Part shown: positions 24,401-36,400 of the stretch, in pieces
How the letters are laid out: each line of letters opens with the position of its first letter
Position numbering within the stretch: position 1 is the stretch's first letter
DNA from: Branchinecta lynchi
Lineage: Eukaryota; Arthropoda; Branchiopoda; Anostraca; Branchinectidae
Length of the DNA: 64,000 nt
Assembly (NCBI GenBank): GCA_023053575.1
Contig: JAKZAP010000018.1
Span: 3,410,001-3,474,000 of the forward strand
Direction: 5' to 3'
The notes under the pieces: generated by a model
Seen by the model: the letters and a program-made list of their open reading frames with translations, nothing else
What the model was told of the DNA's origin: nothing
The model's database searches: none
Made by a program: the position numbers and the translations under genes

Positions 24401-27400
24401 CAGACGCAGAGATCCATGGCCCATGGGGCAGTTACAGATTCGGGGCCCCCTTTTCGTTAATTTAGCTATTTTACTTCAACTTATCTCGCAGGGCAGATTC
24501 GCCAACGATAGCTGGTGTCACTCGAAGCTCGTACGAACTGACATATCCAGTGATCCTACACTGTAAAAAGTTTCTCCGGATAAGGATGCAGTATTTGCTA
24601 CTGGGATTATTCTTATCTCTATTGGGATGAAATTAATCCGAATTAGGGACACTCTTTATCTCAATAAAGACAAGATTAATCCCAGTATCAAATATTGCAA
24701 GTTTTTTTTTACTGTGTAGCCAGGCCCGGATAAATATGTTCCGGGGCCCCTAGGCCTAAGTCTGGGCCCCCTTTTTGTAATTTAGCAGATTTGATTTTTA
24801 ACCACCACAGCGTTGTTTCCTAATAGCACCGAGTAGTACTGAAGACTAATTTGTTAAATGCCATCTGACGGTCGATTTCTATCTTTCCAGGAAAGAAAAC
24901 GTCGTCTTGAGAACTCCTACATCCTTCATCGTTTCCTCTCAGACTCGAGGGATTTAGTTTCGTGGATGGCCGATATGCGCGCAGTTATCGGAGCGGATGA
25001 ACTGGCAAAAGATGTCGCTGGCGCTGAAGCGCTCCTTGAAAGACATAATGAACATAAGGTATGCCCGAATCACAGCATTGTAGCAAATACTGATCGCACA
25101 TTAGATCATCAAGGTTTTCAAACGTTTGTCCCCAGAACAAGTCTCGCACCATATATTTGTCTTTTTTTTGCACATTTGACCTTGTGGTCAGTACTCCCAG
25201 TCTTGACTCGTATCCCTTTTCGTTGGGTTGCAATCCCTCTATTGGTTGACTTTCTTGGATCTACACTGATTCTCATTATATGTTTTTAATGCCCAGCAAC
25301 AAGAAAATAGCGCAGTGGAGGAGCAGAATAATAATAATAATAATAATACAAAGCAAGAGAAAAGGCTGTCGCCTCTAAATAACTCTAAGAAATTTTGAGT
25401 AGTCGAACTGATCAGAGTTAAAAATCTCATCAACAATGCACTTAAAACTATTGATCGAATCAGCATTAACCGCATCTTCGGTAACGCTGTTCCAAGGATC
25501 AACAGTTCTGTTGCCAAAACCCCACTTAAAAACGTCCTTGTGGAATCTTGACTTTGTAAGCTTGTACGAGTGCAAGCTGATGTGCAAGTGATGATGACGG
25601 TTAATGCTGAATCTTACTAATCAGTCACTTCAAAATTCTCATAACTTCCATTGATTAATTTGAATGTTTCAATCAGGTCTCCTCTAAAAAATCTGTATGC
25701 AAGGGAGGGAACGCATAACTTGGCTAATCTCACTTGATAGGGGAGATCGCGCAGATCTGGTACGAACTTCGTAGCTCTCCGTTGGAATTTTTCATAAGCC
25801 TCGAATGTCACAATTGTAATATGGCCTCACTGTGGTGTGGCCATACTCAGTGATCGGGCGAACCATCGACTTGAAAAGAAGTGAGAACAAACCATCCTGC
25901 TTAAAAGTAAAGTTTTTTCGAATTACACCAAGGATTCTATTACACTTCTTCATGGTAAGGTTGTAATGTTGCGAGAAACGCAGATCCCCATCGATCAGGA
26001 TCCCTAGATCCCGTTGGGTCATGCATTCGGGTATCGTTTGGCTGTTGAAAATATAGAAAGTTTTAAAGTGAGAAGAAAGAGGAAATGACTAAATTTTTAT
26101 AACAAAACTACCGTGAATAGTAAACCGGGTAAGAAGCGTCAGTGGCGATACTGGCGGTCCGAAAACTCCGAAAAAAGAAAGGTAAAATGTGACCATGTAC
26201 GGTATTGAAAGACGTCTGTACCGTCTTTCGTGAAAATTTGTAATCTTTATTGGTGTTTACATTTGTACATACTGACGATTTCGATAAAAGTGGTATCTGC
26301 CTATCTATACAGGCGTGACGTGGAGCTCAGTGGAGAAACCCGTTCCGACTATTTTCAGCCTGATGCAACCTTGTTTTTGACGAATATGGAAAAACTAGCA
26401 TAATGATATATAGACAAATAGATAGAAAGTTTTTTGTACAAATCGACTTTTGTGGTTACAAATCAAATTTGTGATTATTGTAAAGAAAAACCAAAAAACA
26501 GAACAAATTACAACATATGTTTCAGATGTCAGTACACCTAAAAATCTGTCATGCTTCGTTCAAAAATTGCAAGAACTGCATATCTAGCATGTTTTGTAGA
26601 GGTACATAACAGAGCTTGGGAACCCTAGAACTTACCACTCGTTCTGGACGATTTCTAACATTTTGGTAGGGGGGAGAGAGGATTTGGGAGTGGAGGGGAT
26701 GAGATACCATGGCTGAACCAAAGTCAGCTCCTTTCTGCGCTCCTGCAGTGTTTTTAGGTTAAAGTGTCTCAAAAAGGTATGAGTATGGAAGCTTCGGTCC
26801 ACTTTGAATAATAAGAAGAGCTCGTTTCTGTGTTCTTTCTAGTTTATCTCTTTGTTCCTGCGATAATTAGAATGCCAAACGGGCTATATTGACGATTTCG
26901 ACAAATTTGGTTTTACCATGATAGTTCAAGGAGAATAAAAGCGATATCTATCTATCTATACAGGCGTGACGTGGAGCTCTGTAGAGAAACCCGTTCCGAC
27001 TGTTTTTAGCCTCATGCTACCTTATTTTTGACGAGAACGCGGACATAAACATTTGATAAGCTTCTCTGATCTGCCTCTGAAAGTACCAAACACATTAAAT
27101 GCAAGAATTAGGCTAGTGCCGTTAGGGGGCGGGGGGTATAAACGTCATATAGAGAGTCTCTGCAATGAGAATGGGTTATGAGCTACGATTATGAGCTTAT
27201 TATTATGAGCGATTATGAGGTTATGAGCTACGATTTCATGAATAGAAAGCGCAAAGAAGCGGCGAACTTCCGGGTGAGAAATTCTTTCAAATTCGCTTAT
27301 TTTATTTTAATATTCTTGTCGATGACAAAATAATAGCGGAAGTCAAAAACAGTTTAAAACACTTGAATTAAATTATTCACACATGATTTGGTGACGATTT

Positions 27401-30400
27401 TTCAAGGTCACCATTATAATGTTTTACGAAGTAAGAATCAAATGACTTCACGTAATGCTCGGGTGAGTGGATCGGCGGTTGTTCCAGCTTTGCTGCAGTT
27501 TTGTTCTTTCTCGGAGCCTAGTGGAATGTTGAGTTCGGCGTATCTCAGAACCCGGAAGAAGATCGCGGTGTTTTTCCGAGTCAAGGGTTTTACGGCCTTC
27601 CTGGAAAGAGACTACTTTTGGCATTTGCTTGATTCCGATTCTTATTCTCAGGGTGAGATCGACGCCCGTGAAGACTCGTTCCGCTCGGCCGCTACTACCG
27701 GCCAGCAGCTTCTTGACATGAATCACTTCGCTGCGAATGAGGTTCAGGAGAAACTCAACCAGCTAGCAGAAGAGAGAGCCGTGCTTCTCTCTTCTTGGGA
27801 TGAACGCCGTGTCCTGTACGAGATGTGCATGGATCTGCAGCTCTTCTACAGAGATACAGAGCAGGCTGATACTTGGATGGCAAAGCATGAGGTAGGATAT
27901 CATATTTGTTAACACTATCAAAGGCCCTAATTGGCCATGAGCCATCCAACTATCGTCCTCGAAGCACCGTGACATCCTTCCGCCGTCAAAATCAGCCCAG
28001 CGCTACACCCGACGAGATAAGTGACAGACATTTTGTTTTTGTAACATATATTTTTTTATTTGTCCTCGCGATATTCACAATAAAGTTATTCATTCAAAAA
28101 GCTTCGGTAAGTAAATCTAATTGAGTAAATAGAGTTCCAGTCAATCCAGTAAACAACCCTTTCTTCCTAACTCGCCTTGGATTAAACCGAAACAGACAAA
28201 AATCTGCAGAAATATTTATCTTTTATTGAGTTCATTTATTCTTGGTGTGGGTGCATTTGAACTTCCTGGCAGTAGTTATTGCGGTTCATACACCTTGTCT
28301 ACTAAAATTTTTCCAGCTAATTGGCATAGTTATTATTAATAATAATTTTCGCCCGTCCGAGACGGAGTTACAAAAAGGAACAAAGAGTTGAAAATTACAG
28401 AATATTGTTTTCATAGATTAAAACAATGGCTAAAAAAGTAAAGTTATCTACGATGTTTGACAGCGATATTTACCGTTCTCGGCAAGGGTCCTCGTCAGGC
28501 TGTTGCTAGACTGGAAGAAACGTATAGCTAATTGGACTCTTCCCACAGGCATTCTTGTCCAACGAAGACCTTGGCGACTCTATGGATTCCGTTGAGGCTC
28601 TAATGAAGAAACACGAAGACTTCGAGAAGTCACTTGCCGCTCAAGAAGAAAAGATCAAAGCTTTGGATGAGTTCGCTTCGAAGCTTATCGAGGGTGAACA
28701 TTATGCCGCGGCTGATGTTGCCCATAGGCGTGAGGCGTTGTTGCAGCGTAGAGCTGGACTACAGAGCAAGTGAGTGTCGACACCATCGGAAGTTTGATAA
28801 CATTGATTTACTGACAGAGATGGGGGAGTCCGGATTCGGATTCGAATCCAGGATTCGTCCTTATGGCTTGATTCGAATCTTCTGCTTGTTAGGCTGGATT
28901 CGGACTCGGAATCTAAACCCTTAATCTTACGAATGCGCTCTTAAACTTCTAGAGTTCATCCTTCCAGTTTCCGTTTTCCCAATTTTTACACCGTGTGCTT
29001 AGGCAATCCAAATTTTTGGTCTTCATCATCAACCATCCTCAGTAATCTATCACGTTATCTGGTTACCTTAGATACTGGTGCTTTTTGTCAACTCTGATTT
29101 TTAAGCCATAACTTGTGTACATGATTTGATTTTTGTTAAGGTCGGATTCGATTCCTGATTCGAATCCTCAGCATGAAATGGTGAGGAATCGGATTCATAC
29201 CTAGCCCTGGATTTGGATTCGGATTCGAATCCTTTCATGATCGGATTCACCCATCTCTGTTTACTGATTTCATTATTTTATTTATGGATTTGATTTAACA
29301 CTGTCTCTAGCCTCTAACTAAGCCATTGTCCTGTATCTGTACATACCAATTGAATTTTTTTTTGTTTGCATTATATTATTATTATTGAAGGAGCAGGATT
29401 ATCATATTTGTTTGCAAGTATAGCACATTCCCCGGTACTCCCCGTTATACAGTTCGGAGACACTAACCATTTACTTGTTTATTTTCTAGGTCCGACAAAC
29501 GTCGCGCACTTCTAGATGACGCCTACCGCTACCAGCAGTTCGAACGTGACTGCGATGAGACCAATGGCTGGATAAGTGAGAAGTTGAAGATCGCGGGTGA
29601 TGAATCCTACCTGGTAAGTACTAAGTACTAATTAGTCTGGGTCAATGAGGAAACGTTGCTAAAACAATGATCAGAAAGTCGAAATTTGTCAAGAAAGAAG
29701 TAGAATAATTACATCATAACAGGGCTCCTGCCTTACAACTCTTGAGAAAATCAGAACATGGGTCGTGCTCCCGGCCCCCCCTCCCTCTATTCGTATGTCT
29801 TAAGGATTTTTTTGTTTTTGTTTTATTACATTGGGAGATTTTTTCTGTTTTTCCATTAGGTTAGAACTGTGAGCTATTTAGTGCACAACTTGGTTATTCC
29901 TAATGTGAAAGTGACAAATAATCACACATAGGCCTTCACAGAAGATCTCGAACTTGGATCCAATAGTTCATAAATGTTGAAAACTTGGTTTAATTGACCA
30001 GATTTGTTTCTGTCCGCCAAAAATATCTGATTCTGTGAGAAACAGTCTAAATTCTTTGATAGAACCTTTCTTGGATCATTGTTCCCCGGATTACTGCAGC
30101 CTTAGGTACATTTTCTACACTTTAAAACAAAATCAGTCTTGTCTCTACTGAGATGAGATTATCTCTAATTCGGATTAATCTTATCCCAGTAGAGATAAGA
30201 TTAATCCCAGTAGCATCCTGTATCCTGAATACGTAATTCAGCCAGTTTCTCTCATAGGACCCGACCAACCTGAACGGCAAGATCCAGAAACACCAGAACT
30301 TTGAACAGGAGCTGAACGCTAACAAGTCCCGCGTTGAGGAGCTGACATCTACTGGCAATGAACTCATCGAGTCTGGACACTACGCCTCCCCCCGTATTCA

Positions 30401-33400
30401 GTCCCGATTGGAGGAAATTCTGTCTACCTGGGAGGCCCTTCTAGCGGCCACAGAGAAGAAGGGATATAATCTTAGCCAAGCTTCGCACCAGCAACAGTTC
30501 AACAGGAACGTTGAGGATTTGGAGATGTGGCTGTCGGAACTTGAGGGACAGCTTCAGAGCGAAGATTACGGAAAGGTATATCATAGAAAAATATTTGTGT
30601 TCATAAAAATATCTGTCGTGCTCATTTTTTTTGCAATGCCGAATCTGTTTGGTAACGTCATAAATAGTTAAGAAAATATAACTGACAGGTACAAAATCTC
30701 AGCTAACGAAGGATAACAGAGCGAAGCCATAAGAAAGCATAAAGTATTGATCATAAAAAGTCTGCAGACTGACGTCAAGCCTTCCTACCTCCAGTAAAAC
30801 ATGTTAAATTCATGTTCCTTCAGCCCAGGCTGAGTTGCGAACCATATTTGACCGTTCAAAACGGAAAAGTCAGCTGTAGCTGACTGAAATGTAGACATTT
30901 TATTAGAGCTATATTCCGGCCCTTCTAGGCAAGACTCCTATTCAGGCTCAATCCGCTCGGCCGGAAAAATGAACTTGTGAAAAGCAATTAAAGATTGTTC
31001 CTTATAAATATCTGATTTTGTGAACTACTTTTTTGAAAATTGGTTGGAGTTAAAGGTGGTGCTGTGATTTCATTCTGGACACGGCTGCTCTTTTTGCTGT
31101 TCGATTGGGTCGTCGGAAGAGTAGAGAATCTTCTGCATTTTGGTTTTGCACCGTGGTTTTTTTTTTGGTTTTTAGTGTTTCGAACCGTTATACGTGTCAA
31201 ATAACATAAAATGGCAGACGCCCTCATCCCCTAAAACAAAACAAAAACACTGGCAACACGAACAAAAGCTGAAGGCTATATTAAGTCCGTGTCGTGCGGC
31301 TGAAGACCAGTTGCAATATAGCTGACATGGAGCGGGGCATCGATAAAAGGTACTATGTTTCCGACCGACACCCTTGATATTTTTTTTTTTTGGGGGGGGG
31401 GGGCTGGAAAACAAAAGAGGAAGAAGGAAAAACGGTACGGCTCAACACTCATATATGCAGCCGCCTCGATCGTGCTTCCATATCCGTATCTTATCAACTT
31501 GACCGGAGCCTTGATACAGCCGGACACTGTACTATCGCTCGCAGTTGGTTACGTGCGCGACTGTTTGCCGGATTCCGGGCCAACTACGTGTCCGGGTAGA
31601 AAATTAATCTCAGATAATTGTTCAGCATGTCTTTTATTCAAACAATGTTTACAACGGATACGTCAGCTATGATTTTTCATCAGCGATATTTCGGCCCTTC
31701 TTGGCAAGGGTCCTCGTCAGGCTGTCAATCTCCTTGTTCAACTTCGGGGAAGGAAACAAACCTGTAATAAATAACTGAAGCTTCTACCGACTATAAATAT
31801 CTTATTAAGGTAAATTATCTTCAAGTACCACTATAATGAAAAAACTAGTCCTGAGATTTAATTTTTGACAACGACGCTGTTTTTGCTGCATGATTGGGGC
31901 GATGACAGGAAACGGTTTTTTCTGCATTTTGATCAACTTCGGTTTTTTCATTAATAAGGGGCTGAAAACTTAAATATTATTGTATTAATGACCTCGTTCT
32001 ACGTTTCTATTATGAGTACTTGCCTGAATCTATTACTTTGAATAATCACTGCACGGAAAAACTGGTGCTGAGATTTAATTTTTGACACGGCTGCTGTTTT
32101 TGCTGCACGATTGGGGCGACGGCAGGAAATATTTTTTTCTGCATTTTGATCGACTTCGGTTTTGTTGTTAATAAGGGACTGAGGCTTAAATTTTCTTCCC
32201 TTATTAACCCCGTTCCACGTTTCTGGTAAAGAGTACTCGCCTGTATCTCGGTTAAAATATACTGAATGGGATGGGTTTTCGAAAATATGTTCTGAAAAAG
32301 CCCAAATTCTTGCAATGTGCACCGGACTCCATCAAACCATTCGAGAAGCCGTTGAGATAAAGAAAAACCGAACAGGCATTAACCGAGATACAGGCGAGTA
32401 CTCTTTACCAGAAACGTGGAACGGGGTTATTAAGGGAAGAAAATTTAAGCCTCAGTCCCTTATTAACAACAAAACCGAAGTCGATCAAAATGCAGAAAAA
32501 AATATTTCCTGCCGTCGCCCCAATCGTGCAGCAAAAACAGCAGCCGTGTCAAAAATTAAATCTCAGCACTAGTTTTTCCGTGCAGTGATTATTCAAAGTA
32601 ATAGATTCAGGCAAGTACTCATAATAGAAACGTAGAACGAGGTCATTAATACAATAATATTAAGTTTTCAGCCCCTTATTAATGAAAAAACCGAAGTTGA
32701 TCAAAATGCAGAAAAAACCGTTTCCTGTCATCGCCCCAATCATGCAGCAAAAACAGCGTCGTTGTCAAAAATTAAATCTCAGGACTAGTTTTTTCATTAT
32801 AGTGGTACTTGAAGATAATTTACCTTAATAAGATATTTATAGTCGGTAGAAGCTTCAGTTATTTATTACAGGTTTGTTTCCTTCCCCGAAGTTGAACAAG
32901 GAGATTGACAGCCTGACGAGGACCCTTGCCAAGAAGGGCCGAAATATCGCTGATGAAAAATCATAGCTGACGTATCCGTTGTAAACATTGTTTGAATAAA
33001 TGTTTCAAAGTCAGCTTGGGCTCAAAGAATATTTATCAGCATGTCTTCTTACCCCTAAATCAAACATCTAATCAACTTCAAATAAAACTTACTTTTAACA
33101 AACTTTTCGGTTTTGGCCGGATTCCGGATGAACTACTTGTCCGGTGAGAAAATGGTTATCATAATCGTGTTCGACAAACAGCTCCAAGGGTTCTCCAATC
33201 CGCTCTCCATGGTTTCTAGTTGTCCGTTTTTTTCCGCGCTAGTCTTCGTTAAACCTCTTTTCGAACCCGTCCAGTGTCTTGCTGGTCACAATTCAGACAA
33301 GCTGTTTGTCAAAGGAAGAGCAAATACCACGAGAGGTTAGTGCCAAGACTTGGAGAAAAAGTGCCCCCCCCCCCCCCGAATAGCAGCGATGGAGAACGTC

Positions 33401-36400
33401 CCTACTGAAACTAAATCAGCCGTACGAAAGTGCCTAACTCCGTATTCAGAGCACATTGAGAGCGTGGTCCACGCTACTTACCGTAGTTACTACGCACGAC
33501 GTCACGAATTCTGGCTTTTTGTCGTCAAGGCTGGAACGAATTTTCTTCAGCAGAATATCATGCCACGGACGAGTCCTACCAATCACGTTACAGAGGTCCG
33601 TAGTTACTACGCTCCCGAGCGTGGTAAGCAAATAATTACTATTAGTTACTATTTGGAGAAGGTTGGAAAAGTCAGCGTAGTAACTTTTGGTGAGGTTGGA
33701 ACGGAAATAGTAACTAATGGTTACTATTTGTAGAAGGGTGGAAGACGCTCTGAAAAAAATATTCAACCTCCTCTGTTTCCTCGATGTGTGCAGACCGCGT
33801 TTTAGCTGTCCGAGAATTTTTCTAAACCCACAAGTTGTCTCGATTTGAATCTCCCGAGCATAGTGGGTGGCGCTAAGAGAAAGGTCCGTTTTCGATGCAT
33901 GAAAAGCGTAGGTCTCGGCGCTGCTTCCTGTTGTTATTTTGCTCTAGTCAAAGGAACAGCTCGGTTGGTGTCGCTGGTTGGTCATTCGCTGTTCCTCCGC
34001 TCTGAAATCCTTGTACCTTAGTCCTCACCGACGTGCTTGGTTTCTGAAAGGCTATAACCGTCGGATCGGGAAAGAGCCAGTTGTAAAATGACGCCTGTTG
34101 TTTATTCTGCCGTTTCTACTACACATAGCTCCCTTATTGAATTATAAGCTTCTATAATACCCACCTTTCTCCATTGTTTCGTTTTGTCCCTACGAAATTT
34201 TAGCGCTTTTTCGGCCGTGCCGAGTTTTGCCCGTCACAAACATACACTTTGCCGAAATCTTCAACGAACTCTTTCACAGAGAAGGTCATGAGAATCTTCT
34301 GTTTTTTGTCTTCTTTTATTCGCTTAGTTTTCCCACTTTTTAACCACGGCGTGATCAGTTTTCAAATATTTTGCGCCAAGCCTCCGTGTCGGAGAGCAGG
34401 GAGGCTGGATAGACTCGACAAGCGCTAACAAGAAAAGCGCGAAATCGAGAGGGAAAGTAATGGTATTTTCGAAAAAGTTTTTCTGATCCATTTCACAGTG
34501 AAAAGATGATTTTTAGTAAGAGTTGTGCGTAAACGGGGACAGGGAGAAAAGGGTGGACTCGTCAAAAGTCTAGCACCAAGCCGCGCTCCAACTGTGTGGA
34601 CTAGAGCATATGAAACAATGCCCCTTTTTAGGCCCACTTTGACTTCTAATCGTTCTTTTTTGCTGAGTTTATGGGAGAACTAATAAGTACTAGAACCTCC
34701 GTCTCCCTATCTCTGTAATACGACCATGCGGAGATAGATTCCTGTACCCTGCCGATGCAAAGGGTAGGAGCTACGCGAAACATCACGATTCGTTACTTCT
34801 ACACTGTCAGAAGTTTCATGACAGATTACACAAGGATGCGCAGTTTCAACAGACAACACCTAGGATGTAATCTGTTGTGTTTGTAAACCTTATGCATGAA
34901 ATGTTAGGTTAAAAAAGGGTTGGCAGGAAGAGCCGAAAAACCGCCAAATAAGCATCTGCGGAATTTTCGATATCATGACGAACAAAAAAGTACTCAGATA
35001 CTTTTTCGGCATTTTTCTGCTCTGTGAGAATGCTTGTAATGCATAACATTTCAAGCATAACGTTTTAAAAATCACAACAGATTACATCCCAAGTGCAGTC
35101 TGTTGAAAGTGGGCATCCTTGTCTTATCTGTTATGATGCTTCTGGCAGTGTACAAATGGTCAGGATCTCAGGAGATGAAATTTTCAAAGTAAAACACGAT
35201 TTGTGTCTCGACGCGCTGCAAAGCAGGTCAGTGCGCCTCTTGCGCTTTGTAGGGACGAGTTTCATTTCAGATATTTTTTACGTTAGTTTCCCCGATCCTT
35301 GAAACATTATATATGAGTGGTCCGCAGTCCAGCCTTCTAAGCGCCTCGCGTGATGAACGAATATACGGCGAGGAGATGACAAGTGCATTTAACTTCTCTG
35401 ATAAGGTGGAAATAAGGAACCTATCCGTGTGCTATTCTTGTAACAACTAATACCTACAACAGAATATTTCTCTCTATTCTAGGACTTGACTAGTGTTCAG
35501 AACCTTCAGAAGAAGCACGCTCTGCTTGAAGCTGACGTTTCTTCTCATCAAGATCGAGTAGACGCCATCCGTTCACAGGCTGAAGCTTTCGTCAAGGCCA
35601 ACCACTTTGACGCACAATCCATTGTTGCAAAACAGGTCAGTAAATGATGTATTTTTCATTAGTGGGCATCATAAACGTGGATCCTTTTGGATCCATCCTT
35701 TTCATTGACCATTGAATTCATTAAAACCTCGATTAGGCTTGAGAAATCTCCTTAACGCAGTCCAATGCCAATCCTGATTAGTAAATAGCCTACTCATTTG
35801 GTTGTCGGGGGGTTGGGTAATATTAGGCGCAGTTTCTGTTTCTGTTTAACCGACTTAAGCAACGAGACATTCAAATTTTCTCAAGCCGTTTCCAGCATCA
35901 AGTACAGCACGTCGGCTCCACTCATTCTCCCCGCTTGTTACTAATTATTTTAATAACCAATAAAATTTCACGTTTATTGTTATTTGTGATTTGTTTCTGT
36001 ATTTTGTCTTAAGTTTTGTTGTTGATGGTATATTGTTTAGATGTGTTAGTTATAAATTTTGTGTTAATTTATTTTCTTTTTCTTACCTATTATTTAGCTT
36101 TTGCTATTGTGGCAATTTTTCCATTTTACCTTAAACCTTAATCGTCATCATTTCCTGTATTCAAAAATTTTACAAAAACAAGAAAATTTTCCCAAAAAAT
36201 TGTTAAAATTTTTCTTTTTGCGAACGGGTGACATATTTTTGTCTGGCGTGGCAACCCTCGCCACTTATCGTCAACGTATCAGACACGTTGCTTAGCTTCA
36301 GCATCCGCGTAAAATGTTTCAGAAGGAAACATCATTTTTGACCAAAATATAGGAGACTAAAACTGAACAAAGATGGCTTGTGCTGGCATAGCTGCAAGCT

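Larger units (their letters stand above)
33000..35482. other. Remainder of intron between exons 11 and 12
   Basis: Apart from the two MITEs, 33085-33165 has a copy of the GGCCGGATTCCGG repeat and 33363-33378 a C homopolymer. 33780-34640 is less AT-rich than its surroundings but shows no recognisable exon. Confidence 0.4.

Noticed and set aside
31381..31403. T and G homopolymer block, and other long G/C runs as functional signals
   Set aside because: Long homopolymers are common in this genome's repeats and also error-prone in sequencing; no function inferred from length alone.
32315..32572. 85-codon + strand frame as a host gene
   Set aside because: It is one arm of the palindrome and its recognisable part is the C terminus of a Penelope-like element; the rest is repeat.
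33350..33733. 127-codon + strand frame and its antisense partner
   Set aside because: Covers the TAGTTACTA MITE; residues such as SYY repeats come from the palindromic words and the copy at 52073 gives the same peptides.
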